DNA of 64,000 nucleotides from JAIBBD01 sp041390685 (GTDB lineage: Bacteria; Chloroflexota; Dehalococcoidia; UBA2979). Both the position numbers and the translations under genes were made by a program. Under the pieces are notes generated by a model, which searched no databases, had not been told where the DNA came from, and saw only the letters and a list, made by a program, of their open reading frames with translations. Shown in pieces: positions 57,269 to 64,000 of this stretch (position 1 is the stretch's first letter; the number at the start of each line of letters is the position of its first letter). The stretch covers positions 992,001 through 1,056,000 of the forward strand of contig JAWKPL010000001.1 of the NCBI GenBank assembly GCA_041390685.1. The letters run 5' to 3'.

Positions 57269-57475
57269 CTACCCCTCGACCTTCGTGATCCGGTCGACAA
57301 TGCCGAGGATTGCCCGCACCTCGACGACGTCCCCCATCTGTGGGTCGGCGTACACCATGTCGTGCGACAGCCGCGCCTCGCGCAGGCCGTCCTCGCCATC
57401 GCCCCGGTAGATCACCCGGTAGTACCGCACGCCATGCAACTCGTACGGCTGCACTGCCTCGATCGTCGCTCGCAT
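57269..57475 (-). CDS. Small hypothetical protein (68 residues)
   Basis: This small beta-rich protein is of unknown family: E-L-H-G-V-R-Y-Y-R-V-I-Y-R-G-D-G, A-R-L-S-H-D-M-V-Y and G-D-V-V-E-V-R-A-I-L-G-I-V-D-R-I. I chose the ATG at 57475 because GGAGG sits seven bases upstream; the longer frame to 57571 overlaps the divergent globin gene. It lies just upstream of purU on the same strand, with 45 bases between. No function can be assigned. Confidence 0.6.
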   Translation of the reverse strand: MRATIEAVQPYELHGVRYYRVIYRGDGEDGLREARLSHDMVYADPQMGDVVEVRAILGIVDRITKVEG

Positions 57476-57515
57476 CGCTGCCTCCACCCCGCCCGCCGAG
57501 GGTAGACTGAAGACG

Positions 57516-58166
57516 ATGCCAGCATCCATCGAGGCGGGACTCTGCGGACATTGCCGCTGGGCACAGCGCATCGAAAGCGCCCGCGGCTCCGAGTTCCTGC
57601 GCTGCCGCCGCTCCGATGACGATCCGTCCTATCGCAAGTACCCGCAGCTCCCGGTGCTCACCTGCGCCGGCTTCCAGACCGACCGCCCCGCCGGCGCTCC
57701 GCCCCTGCCGAGGCGCGCCCCGGGCGCCCGACCGGAGGTCCCCGTGACGAACCCCAACGAGCCGTTGTTCGCGCGCCTCGGCGGCCGCGAGGGCGTCGAG
57801 CGCATCGTCGACCGCTTCTACGACCTCGTCGAGGCCGACCCCGAACTTCGTCCGCTGTTCCCCGCCGACATGACCGCGGGCCGCGAGAAGCAGAAGTGGT
57901 TCTTCGAGCAGTGGCTCGGCGGTGAGTTCCGCTACACCGAGCGCTTCGGCCACCCCCGCCTGCGCCGCCGCCACTTCCCCTTCGTCATCGACCAGAAGGC
58001 CGCCGGTCGCTGGCTCCGCCATTTCAACCGGGCGCTCCAGGACAACGGCGTCACCCGCTCCGACATCGAGGAGATCATGGGCGCCCTCGGCCCCCTCGCC
58101 CATCACATGGTCAACGCGCACGAGGACGTCCCCCGCGAGCCCCTCGGCGACGTGCGCATGAGCTGA
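57516..58166 (+). CDS. Cys-rich N-terminal module joined in frame to a truncated hemoglobin (group II)
   Basis: This is a 216-residue open frame. Residues 1-55 form a compact module with four cysteines (C-G-H-C, C-R-R-S, T-C-A-G-F) and Y-P-Q-L-P-V-L, a pattern otherwise typical of a small stand-alone protein of unknown role. Residues about 77-216 form a group II truncated globin: F-A-R-L-G-G-R-E-G-V, E-K-Q-K-W-F-F-E-Q-W-L-G-G, then G-H-P-R-L-R-R-R-H-F-P-F with the proximal histidine. A GTG at 57744 with GGAGG seven bases upstream could start the globin alone. Oxygen or NO binding is expected. Confidence 0.83.
   Translation: MPASIEAGLCGHCRWAQRIESARGSEFLRCRRSDDDPSYRKYPQLPVLTCAGFQTDRPAGAPPLPRRAPGARPEVPVTNPNEPLFARLGGREGVERIVDRFYDLVEADPELRPLFPADMTAGREKQKWFFEQWLGGEFRYTERFGHPRLRRRHFPFVIDQKAAGRWLRHFNRALQDNGVTRSDIEEIMGALGPLAHHMVNAHEDVPREPLGDVRMS
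57744..58166 (+). CDS. Alternative start: stand-alone truncated globin from an internal GTG
   Basis: In the same frame as the gene at 57516, a GTG at 57744 has GGAGG at ideal spacing. It would give a 140-residue globin of the usual trHbO length. If used, the locus makes both a fusion and a free globin, or the upstream 76 codons are a separate protein whose stop was lost. Confidence 0.5.
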   Translation: MTNPNEPLFARLGGREGVERIVDRFYDLVEADPELRPLFPADMTAGREKQKWFFEQWLGGEFRYTERFGHPRLRRRHFPFVIDQKAAGRWLRHFNRALQDNGVTRSDIEEIMGALGPLAHHMVNAHEDVPREPLGDVRMS

Positions 58167-58286
58167 CGCAAGCCTGACATCGCCACCTGGATCGAGCAGG
58201 TTCGGGAGCACAAGCGCCAGATGGGCGGTGGCATCCCGATCACACCCGAGGAGATCCTCCGGTACCGCGACGAAGGACGGCGTTGA
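58167..58286 (+). pseudogene. Remnant of a type II antitoxin (VapB-like) C-terminus
   Basis: In frame after the globin stop, about 37 codons read D-I-A-T-W-I-E-Q-V-R-E-H-K-R, G-G-G-I-P-I-T-P-E-E-I-L-R-Y-R-D-E-G-R-R and a stop. This is the toxin-wrapping tail of VapB-type antitoxins. The N-terminal DNA-binding half is absent, and the fragment abuts the globin gene. It is followed at once by the broken toxin. Confidence 0.55.
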
Positions 58287-58640
58287 CTCTGGTTGTCGAC
58301 GCGTCCATGGCGGCCGCAGCGCTCCTCGGGCTTGGGCCGACGCGGGTCGGACCGAGGCGCTAATGGCCCGAAAGGAGATGGCGGCGCCGCAACTGATGCA
58401 GGCTGAGACCGCGAATGTGCTTCGGGGCTATCAGCTGAACGGCGTCATGTCTCGCAGTGCCGCAGCGGCCGCCCACGCCGATCTGCTCCGGCTCCCCATC
58501 GATCTCGACAACTACTACGAGGCGCTCGCCGGCCACATCTGGCACCTACGCAAGAACATCACTGTCTACGACCCCTGGTACGTCGCCCTCGCCGAAGCCC
58601 CCGGCGTTCCTCACGCCGCCCGTCTGGGCTGCGGCCGGAC
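58283..58640 (+). pseudogene. Frameshifted VapC-type PIN-domain toxin remnant
   Basis: Frame 2 from the TTG at 58283 begins L-T-L-V-V-D-A-S-M-A-A-A-A-L-L, the PIN start with its catalytic Asp, then ends at an early stop. Near 58318-58335 the similarity jumps to frame 1: E-A-L-M-A-R-K-E-M-A-A-P-Q-L-M-Q-A-E-T-A-N-V-L-R and V-Y-D-P-W-Y-V-A-L-A-E-A. The expected final T-x-D block is missing, and the end collides with the convergent hydrolase gene. The toxin is therefore dead by at least two lesions. VapC toxins cleave tRNA or rRNA when intact. Confidence 0.65.
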
Positions 58641-59408
58641 TAGCTCGTCCGCTCCGCATCCTTCGCCGATGCTGCCTCGAGGAACGCGAGGACTGCGGGA
58701 AGGATCGCCGCCCGATCAGCAAACGCCGAGGGATGCGTCGCGCCGGGCAGCGACACGAACTGGTCATCCGACTGCTCGGCCGCAGCCCGGATGCGTCCGT
58801 ACGCCAGATCGAGCTCCCCCGCGTACCGCAGGACCTTGCACGACAATGCGGCGGCCTCGCTCGGCCACTGTGACGCGCTCTGGAGCGAAGCCAGGAGCGC
58901 GGCGGCATCGTTCCGCGGGAACGCCTGCCGTGCCGCCTCCGTTAACTGGGCGCCAATCAGGTCCACGTACGCCTCGATGCCACGCTCTAGTGCGGCGTAC
59001 CGAGGATCCTGTTCGATCGGTGGGCGAACAGAGCGCGCCCACCCTCCGACAACGGCCGACCGTACGCGGGCCGGCGAAGCCACGGCCAGCTCCTCCACGA
59101 CGCAGCCACCCATCGAGTACCCCCACGCGTGCGCGCTCTTCGCGTTGCACGCGTCCAGGACACGCTCCAGGTCGTCGCGCAACAGCGACAGCCGGTACGC
59201 GTCCGCTTCGTGCGGCTTCCCGCTTTCGCCGTGCCCGCGAAGGTCGAGGACGATCACCCGAAAGCGGTCCGCAAGGGCGTCGGCATATCCCGTCTGGATC
59301 CAGCGGTCGGCGCTCATACTGTGGCCGTGCAGCAACACCAGCGGTGGCCCCGGCGCCCATCGCCTCGTAGTGGATCGCGACACCATCTTCAGCCGACACG
59401 AACGGCAC
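58640..59408 (-). pseudogene. Alpha/beta hydrolase interrupted by a one-base frameshift
   Basis: The N-terminus V-P-F-V-S-A-E-D-G-V-A-I-H-Y-E-A-M-G-A-G, from a GTG at 59408, is in one frame. The rest (P-P-L-V-L-L-H-G-H-S-M-S) is in another. Removing one G from the G4 run at 59348-59351 joins them perfectly as M-G-A-G-P-P-L-V. The remaining protein is intact: D-L-R-G-H-G-E-S-G, nucleophile elbow A-W-G-Y-S-M-G-G, and G-A-T-H-P-S with the catalytic histidine. It is either a recent pseudogene or a homopolymer sequencing error. The uninterrupted downstream part could also be made from a start before 59400 in its own frame. Confidence 0.7.
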
Positions 59409-59486
59409 GGGGCACCTCCCACCGAATTACGTTCGGCATCATACGAGGTGCGCCCGCTCATCGGATACGCGTCTATGCGCCAGCGA

Positions 59487-60209
59487 CTACGGCTTCTCCG
59501 CCACGTGCAGCACCACGGTGCCGAACATGAACGACCGCACCCCCCGCACCTCGAACCCCGCCATCCGCAGCCGCGCCGACAGCTCGTCCGGCGTCAGAAA
59601 GTGGTCCACCGACACCGGAAGATAGCGGTACGCGCTCGAGTGCCCCGACACGAGCCGTCCGACCCGAGGAATGACGTGCTGGAAGTGGACCCGCGCCCCG
59701 GGCCGCAGCACCCCCCGCTCCATGCGCGGGATCTCGAGGATCCCGATGCGCCCGCCCGGCTTCAGCACCCGGCTCGCCTCACAGAGCGCCGCATCGAGGT
59801 CGGGGATGTTCCGCACAACGAACGCCGAGCACCACACGTCGAACGTCTCGTCCCCCACCGGCAACCGCGTCGCGTCCCCCACCCCGAACGAGACGATACC
59901 CGCGCGCCGCTCGACCGCCTTCTGCCGCGCTCGCGCCACCATGGGCGCCGCGAAGTCCAGCCCGAAGACATACCCCGCCCCCGCGCTGAGGCACGCGAAC
60001 GAGAGGTCCCCCGTCCCGCACCCCACATCGAGGACGGCGTCGCCCGGCCGCACGAGCGCCCGCGCCGCCGCCTTTCGCCACGCGTGGTGGCGTCCCCCGG
60101 TCATGACCGTGTTCATCAGGTCGTATCGCGCCGAGATGTCGCCGAACATCCCGCGCACGTAGGTCGCGCGGTCCGCCCCTCCTTCGAACAGCTCCTCCGG
60201 CGTCGCCAT
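59487..60209 (-). CDS. ubiE: UbiE/MenG-type demethylmenaquinone methyltransferase
   Basis: This 240-residue SAM methyltransferase is of the ubiquinone/menaquinone biosynthesis family. The start is R-A-T-Y-V-R-G-M-F-G-D-I-S-A-R-Y-D-L-M-N-T-V-M-T-G-G-R-H, the family signature. Motif I is V-L-D-V-G-C-G-T-G-D-L-S, then F-G-V-G-D-A-T-R-L-P and V-V-R-N-I-P-D-L-D. L-K-P-G-G-R-I-G-I-L-E-I-P and H-F-Q-H-V-I-P-R-V-G-R-L-V-S-G follow. It methylates demethylmenaquinone at the membrane. No SD sequence precedes the ATG at 60209. It diverges from nurA; the frame extends upstream to 61535 only as a shadow. Confidence 0.9.
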   Translation of the reverse strand: MATPEELFEGGADRATYVRGMFGDISARYDLMNTVMTGGRHHAWRKAAARALVRPGDAVLDVGCGTGDLSFACLSAGAGYVFGLDFAAPMVARARQKAVERRAGIVSFGVGDATRLPVGDETFDVWCSAFVVRNIPDLDAALCEASRVLKPGGRIGILEIPRMERGVLRPGARVHFQHVIPRVGRLVSGHSSAYRYLPVSVDHFLTPDELSARLRMAGFEVRGVRSFMFGTVVLHVAEKP

Positions 60210-60263
60210 ACGAGGAGGATACCGCCGCACACGCTGGTGGCATCGAGTCAACAGCGTAAGCAT

Positions 60264-60293
60264 TTGAGACGAACAGCCGTTCTGCGCTATACT
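60264..60293 (+). promoter_or_regulatory. Promoter of the nurA-herA-sbcD operon
   Basis: TTGAGA (60264-60269) and TATACT (60288-60293) are 18 bases apart. Both elements are close to the sigma-70-type consensus. The spacer holds the SOS-box palindrome, so repressor binding would block RNA polymerase. Confidence 0.7.
60270..60283 (+). promoter_or_regulatory. Candidate SOS (LexA) box
   Basis: CGAACAGCCGTTCT contains the perfect inverted repeat GAAC-N4-GTTC. It fits the Gram-positive-type LexA consensus CGAACRNRYGTTYC at all but two positions. It lies exactly between the -35 and -10 of the operon promoter. Confidence 0.65.
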
Positions 60294-60317
60294 CCGTCCG
60301 GCTCCCCGGAGGCTCCC

Positions 60318-61298
60318 ATGGCGCTCCGCCTGCTCCCCTGGTCCCCCGAATACGGCACCGGCATGCAGTTCGATGTCGACGCGAACGGCGGCGCGAGCGG
60401 CGAGGACTCGCCCGTCGTCGAGTTCGCCGAGCACCGTCCCTGGGAGCGCGTCGCTCCGCGCGCGGAGCCTCCGGCCGCCGTCCAGATCGTCGATGGCGTC
60501 CGCCGCGCCGAGGCCCACGCCATGGACGAGGCCCCCGACGGGTCGCTCGTCCTCGGCCTGTTCGGCTCCTACGCCGTCGGCGCCGTCTGCTGCAACGGCC
60601 GCGCTCAGCTCCTCGAAGACCGCTTTCGCATTGAGCGCCGCTACTTCCAGACAGCCGGCGAACCCGCATCGAGGGAGATCCCAGGCGGCAACACGTCGCT
60701 CTGCTTCCGAGCCGAGCTCCCCGAGAACGCAACCACCGCCAACGACCTCGTCGCCGCCCTCAACCGCAAGATGCTCGACGAGGAGGAGAAGCTCGCCGAG
60801 GAGCTGTCGCGTGACGAGTCGTTGCTCACCTTTGTCGACGGCCCCCTCCGCCTTCGCTCGCCCGGCGAGCGCGTGATCGGCTACATCAAACGCGTCCATC
60901 GCTGGTATATCGAGCCCAGAGAGCAGCGTCTGCTCCTCGACCTCCGCGTCGGCGAGCGCACCCCCGTCTTCCGTATCCGTGAGGGTGCCGAGGGCCGTCA
61001 CGACCGCCTCTCGTGGTTTATGCGCATCGCCGACCTGCGCGGCCACTACCACCCGCTCGCCGGTGTCATGCGCCTCGAGGTGCTCGGCACCCTGCCTTCC
61101 GATGTCGCCGCGCACCTCGCTGACCAGTCCGCCCTCGTGCTGCCAGCCCTCGCCTCGTCGCCCGTCCGTGACCCCCGCTCGCCACAGAACCTGACCCCTG
61201 TCGGCGCCCTTGAGGCCGCCCTCACCCACCGCCTCGGCGACCGCCGCTGGATCAACCGCCTGCTCACCGCCGCCATCGAACGCGAGGCTGCCGCATGA
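60318..61298 (+). CDS. nurA: NurA-like 5'-3' nuclease
   Basis: This 326-residue protein has the NurA-type RNase H-like fold. An Asp-containing strand occurs early (V-Q-I-V-D-G-V-R-R-A-E-A), then the strand G-L-F-G-S-Y-A-V-G-A-V. A second Asp motif, L-L-T-F-V-D-G-P-L-R-L-R, precedes the basic G-Y-I-K-R-V-H-R-W-Y. R-L-S-W-F-M-R-I and a C-terminal A-L-T-H-R-L-G-D follow. NurA nucleases resect DNA ends together with the HerA translocase. GGAGG precedes the ATG. Its end overlaps the HerA-like gene by four bases (ATGA). Overall similarity is remote, so the family call rests partly on the herA and sbcD neighbours. Confidence 0.78.
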   Translation: MALRLLPWSPEYGTGMQFDVDANGGASGEDSPVVEFAEHRPWERVAPRAEPPAAVQIVDGVRRAEAHAMDEAPDGSLVLGLFGSYAVGAVCCNGRAQLLEDRFRIERRYFQTAGEPASREIPGGNTSLCFRAELPENATTANDLVAALNRKMLDEEEKLAEELSRDESLLTFVDGPLRLRSPGERVIGYIKRVHRWYIEPREQRLLLDLRVGERTPVFRIREGAEGRHDRLSWFMRIADLRGHYHPLAGVMRLEVLGTLPSDVAAHLADQSALVLPALASSPVRDPRSPQNLTPVGALEAALTHRLGDRRWINRLLTAAIEREAAA

Positions 61299-63052
61299 CC
61301 GCTCCCGAGGACGCCCGCCCCGTCGGCCTCGTCCTCGGCACCCGCGCCGAGGCCGCCACACCCCTCGAGTTCTGGGTCTACGTCGACCAGGACTCCTACC
61401 TCCAGCTCGATGACGTCGTGCACGTCCGCTCGCCGCTCCCCGGCGGCCGGCCAGTCGAGGCGATCGACCTCTACGGCGTTGTCGATGAGGTGCGCGCGCT
61501 CCAGGAGGGCGTGAGCTTCGACTCCGACGTCGCACTCGCCAGCCGCGGCGTGCTCCCTGCGCAGAACGCCGTCGCCGCCCACGTCGCCGTGACCCGCATC
61601 GAGCCCGAAGTCTTCATCCCTCCCATGCCCGGCACCGAGGTCGCGCGCGCCCAGGGCGCCGCCCGCGACGCTGCCCTCTTCTTCGACGAGATGAAGCTCA
61701 AGGACGGTACCGATACCCGCGTCGCCTTCGGCCTCTCCCGCGCCGGCGAACCCGTCTACGGCAACCTGCAGTTCCTGAACGGCGTTCGCGGCGGCCACGT
61801 GAACATCTCCGGCATCTCCGGCGTCGCCACCAAGACCTCGTACGCGATGTTCCTCCTCTACTCCCTCTTCGAGGGCTCCGCCCTCGGCGCGCTCCGCGCC
61901 AACACCCGCGCCCTGGTCTTCAACGTCAAAGGCGAGGACCTGCTCTTCCTCGACCAGCCCAACGCCGACCTCGACGAGGCCAACCGCGAGGACTACGGCC
62001 GCCTCGCTCTCCCCGCCCGCCCCTTCGAGTCGAGCGCGTTCTTCGTCCCAGTCGGCAAGGGCAGGCAGCCACTCCCCGACGCCGGCTCGAGGATGGACGG
62101 CGTCACCGGCTTCTACTGGACCCTCCACGAGTTCTGCGAGGAACGCTATCTCCGCTTCCTCTTCGCCGACGCCGATTCCGAGGAGTCACTCCGTTCCTAC
62201 CTCCTCGATATCGTCGAGGCGCGCCTCGCCGAGTGCGCCCTCGATACCCGCCGCGCTGGCACCATGGACGGCCGCGTCCTCGTCGGCGGCGAGACCATCG
62301 ATACCTTCGACGCCCTGGTCGACGCCATCGAGAAGCACATCACCCCGGACGAGTACGAGGACAGCCTCGCCTGGGCCGGCCGCGGCGGCAGCGCCGCCGC
62401 CCTCGGCACCGTGCGCGCCTTCATGCGCCGCCTCCGCGGCGCCATCCCCCACGTCGGCCATCTCATCCGCGGTCGCGCCTCCGAGGACAATGCCGCGCAC
62501 CGCATCGACTGGCAGGCGCAGCAGCTCACGGTCGTCGGCATCAACAATCTGCATGACCGCGCCCAGCGCTTCGTCGTCGGCGTCGTCCTCAAGCGCCTGA
62601 TGGCCCTCCGCGAACAGCAGGGCGTGAACTCCGAGTCGGCCCGCGTCTTCGTCGTCCTCGACGAGCTGAACAAGTACGCCCCCCGCGAAGGCCACAGTCC
62701 GATCAAGGACGTGCTCCTCGACATCGCCGAGCGCGGACGCTCCCTCGGCGTCATCCTCATTGGCGCTCAGCAGACTGCCTCCGAGGTAGAGTCGCGCGTC
62801 GTTGCCAACTGCTCCTATCGCGTCGTCGGCCGCCTCGACAGCGCGGAGGCCCAGCGCGGCGAGTACGGCTTCCTTACCCCCGCCGCCCGTGCCCGCGCCA
62901 GCCTGCTCAAGCCGGGCACGATGATCGTCCACCAGCCCGAGATCCCCGTGCCGCTCCTCGTGCGCTTCCCCTTCCCCGCCTGGGCCACCCGCGCCTCCGA
63001 GGTCGCTCGCGCCTCCGACCCCTTCGCCCGCTTCGAGCTCGGCCGGGTCTAG
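61295..63052 (+). CDS. herA: HerA-like hexameric ATPase with HAS-barrel and altered P-loop
   Basis: This is a 585-residue FtsK/HerA-type DNA translocase. The N-terminal HAS-barrel spans about 8-80 (V-G-L-V-L-G-T-R, F-W-V-Y-V-D-Q-D, Y-G-V-V-D-E-V). The ATPase domain has a non-canonical Walker A, G-I-S-G-V-A-T-K-T-S (173-182), with lysine K180 kept but the middle glycine-serine-glycine changed. Walker B is V-V-L-D456-E457-L-N-K-Y-A-P, and G-A-Q-Q-T-A-S-E-V-E follows as sensor region with candidate arginine fingers near E-R-G-R-S. HerA pumps DNA into the NurA nuclease. Here it is coupled to nurA upstream and sbcD 16 bases downstream. Confidence 0.87.
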   Translation: MTAPEDARPVGLVLGTRAEAATPLEFWVYVDQDSYLQLDDVVHVRSPLPGGRPVEAIDLYGVVDEVRALQEGVSFDSDVALASRGVLPAQNAVAAHVAVTRIEPEVFIPPMPGTEVARAQGAARDAALFFDEMKLKDGTDTRVAFGLSRAGEPVYGNLQFLNGVRGGHVNISGISGVATKTSYAMFLLYSLFEGSALGALRANTRALVFNVKGEDLLFLDQPNADLDEANREDYGRLALPARPFESSAFFVPVGKGRQPLPDAGSRMDGVTGFYWTLHEFCEERYLRFLFADADSEESLRSYLLDIVEARLAECALDTRRAGTMDGRVLVGGETIDTFDALVDAIEKHITPDEYEDSLAWAGRGGSAAALGTVRAFMRRLRGAIPHVGHLIRGRASEDNAAHRIDWQAQQLTVVGINNLHDRAQRFVVGVVLKRLMALREQQGVNSESARVFVVLDELNKYAPREGHSPIKDVLLDIAERGRSLGVILIGAQQTASEVESRVVANCSYRVVGRLDSAEAQRGEYGFLTPAARARASLLKPGTMIVHQPEIPVPLLVRFPFPAWATRASEVARASDPFARFELGRV

Positions 63053-63068
63053 CGATGCAGGTTTAGCG

Positions 63069-64000
63069 ATGCGCTTCCTCCATACCGCCGACTGGCACGT
63101 CGGGCGCACCATCCGCGGGCGCAGTCGCCGCGAGGAGTTCGAGGCTGTCCTCTCCGAGGTCGTCGAGATCGCTCGCGCCGAGGCCGTCGAGTGCCTGATC
63201 GTCGCCGGCGACATCTGGGATCAGCGCACCGCCTCCCCCGACGCCGACCGCCTCGTCTACGAGACCCTGCGCCGTTGCAACGACCACGGCATCCAGGTCG
63301 TCCTCCTCGCCGGCAACCACGACTCCCCGAAGAAGCTCGAGGCCCTCGGCCACATCTCCGAGCTGATCGGCGTCTACACACAGCCCGAGGTGCGCCGCCC
63401 CGACGCCGGCGGCGTCATCACCGTCGAGGGCCGTGAGCACACCGCGCGCATCGCCGCCGTCCCCTTTCTCACCGAGGGTCAGTATGTGTCGGCCGGACAG
63501 CTGATGGACCTCCCCGAGCAGTGGTTCGGCAGCTACGCCGACGGCTGCTCGCATCTCCTAAAAGCGATGTGCGACCGCCTGCCGGCGAACACAGTCAACA
63601 TCCTGACCACCCACCTCTTCGTGAACGGCGCCCAGTACGCGACGAGGGACGGCTCCGAGCAGCTCCTTCACATTGGCCAGGCGTACGGCATCCCCCCACA
63701 GGGACTCCCGGCCACACCGCAGTACATCGCCCTCGGCCATATCCACCGTCCCCAGCGCATCGCCGAGGCCGCAGCGCCCACCGCGTACTCTGGCTCCCTT
63801 CTGCAGCTCGACTTCGGCGAGGTGAACGACACCAAGGGCGTCTACATCGTCGACGCCGCACCCGGCCGCCCCCTCAACGACGTCCGCTTCATCGAGCTCA
63901 CCGCCGGCCGCCGCCTCAAAGAACTTCGAGGCAGCCTGGACGCCGTGCTCGCGCAGGCCGCCGCCGTCGGCGACGCCCACGTCCGCGTGGTCCTCGATGT
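63069..64000 (+). CDS. sbcD: Mre11/SbcD-type DNA double-strand-break nuclease (3' end outside window)
   Basis: The visible 310 residues carry all five phosphodiesterase motifs of the Mre11/SbcD family: D8-W-H10-V-G, G47-D48-I-W-D51, G82-N83-H84-D85, T-T-H-L-F-V, and G-H-I-H. These bind two Mn2+ ions for endo- and 3'-5' exonuclease activity. The capping domain is cut by the window end. The ATG at 63069 is chosen because the fold starts there; a nearby ATG at 63055 is stopped after three codons. It follows herA by 16 bases in the same operon, and the Rad50/SbcC gene probably comes next. Confidence 0.93.
   Translation, partial: MRFLHTADWHVGRTIRGRSRREEFEAVLSEVVEIARAEAVECLIVAGDIWDQRTASPDADRLVYETLRRCNDHGIQVVLLAGNHDSPKKLEALGHISELIGVYTQPEVRRPDAGGVITVEGREHTARIAAVPFLTEGQYVSAGQLMDLPEQWFGSYADGCSHLLKAMCDRLPANTVNILTTHLFVNGAQYATRDGSEQLLHIGQAYGIPPQGLPATPQYIALGHIHRPQRIAEAAAPTAYSGSLLQLDFGEVNDTKGVYIVDAAPGRPLNDVRFIELTAGRRLKELRGSLDAVLAQAAAVGDAHVRVVLD

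Noticed and set aside
58764..59408. Separate 214-codon gene starting at the hydrolase N-terminus
   Set aside because: Only the first 20 codons look like protein; the rest is Arg/Gly-rich shadow. It is better explained as the 5' part of a frameshifted hydrolase.
1..64000. tRNA, rRNA, IS elements, integrase genes, attachment sites, origin
   Set aside because: I looked on both strands for conserved T-loop-like segments, transposase motifs and terminal repeats and saw none that could be supported. The GGTTCGA-type match near 51.1 kb belongs to the TPP riboswitch.

Overview
This 64 kb window is a high-GC (visibly about two-thirds G+C), gene-dense bacterial chromosome segment with many GTG/TTG starts and short or overlapping gene junctions. 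The gene mix includes MurB peptidoglycan synthesis, PlsX, UbiE-type methyltransferase, siroheme sulfite reductase, Pst phosphate uptake, a KimA-type transporter, a NurA/HerA/SbcD repair set and Thr/Pro-rich secreted proteins. It fits a high-GC member of Chloroflexota (Dehalococcoidia/Tepidiformia-like). That placement is an inference, because the window has no rRNA marker. I saw no tRNA, rRNA, CRISPR array, insertion sequence or prophage.

Layout. 1-5.0 kb: the end of ribF, tyrS, an unknown protein, a luciferase-like oxidoreductase, two unknown genes and a small AT-hook-like protein. 5.0-13.6 kb: murB, then a phosphate block (PhoB/PhoR-type two-component system, a TSUP permease, pstSCAB and phoU). 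13.6-21.1 kb: a drug-type MFS exporter and a DUF4202 gene leaving leftward. Rightward runs an assimilatory sulfate operon (sulfite reductase, APS reductase, APS kinase, ATP sulfurylase and a Na/Pi-type membrane carrier) that starts behind a candidate promoter and palindrome. 21-29.7 kb: DUF72, a Tat lipoprotein deacylase, a 46-residue zinc-ribbon protein, a secreted SH3-domain protein, trxB/trxA, a CsoR copper sensor with its own promoter and operator, plsX, a methyltransferase, DUF1003 and a membrane PH-like protein. 29.7-38.6 kb: a hydrolase-like/USP fusion coupled to a KimA-type transporter, a heterodimeric ABC exporter, and a wall- or membrane-anchored Thr/Pro repeat protein. 38.6-47 kb: an aminotransferase, a DrrAB-type exporter, an M1 aminopeptidase with HEAT-like repeats, a small HAD protein, an unknown protein, a DUF192 lipoprotein and a GAF protein. 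47-51.2 kb: a thiamine ABC importer (thiBPQ) behind a TPP riboswitch with a visible terminator. 51.2-58.2 kb: a kinase fusion, a DEAD-box helicase with a long basic N-terminal tail, an MFS transporter, purU, a small protein and a truncated globin with a Cys-rich leader. 58.2-59.5 kb is a decayed patch (vapBC remnant and a frameshifted hydrolase). 59.5-64 kb: ubiE, and divergently the nurA-herA-sbcD operon, which runs off the window.

The most interesting system is that last operon. A NurA-like nuclease, a HerA-like ATPase with a non-canonical P-loop and an Mre11/SbcD nuclease are tightly coupled behind one promoter. The spacer of that promoter holds a Gram-positive-type SOS box (GAAC-N4-GTTC). 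This suggests a LexA-controlled DNA-end-processing machine, with the Rad50/SbcC partner expected just beyond the window. Other notable points are a Na/Pi-family carrier as the only transporter in the sulfate operon, a catalytic-residue-less hydrolase/USP fusion coupled to a potassium-type transporter, the split-site asymmetry of the ABC exporter, and an in-frame Cys-rich domain/globin arrangement with an internal ribosome binding site.
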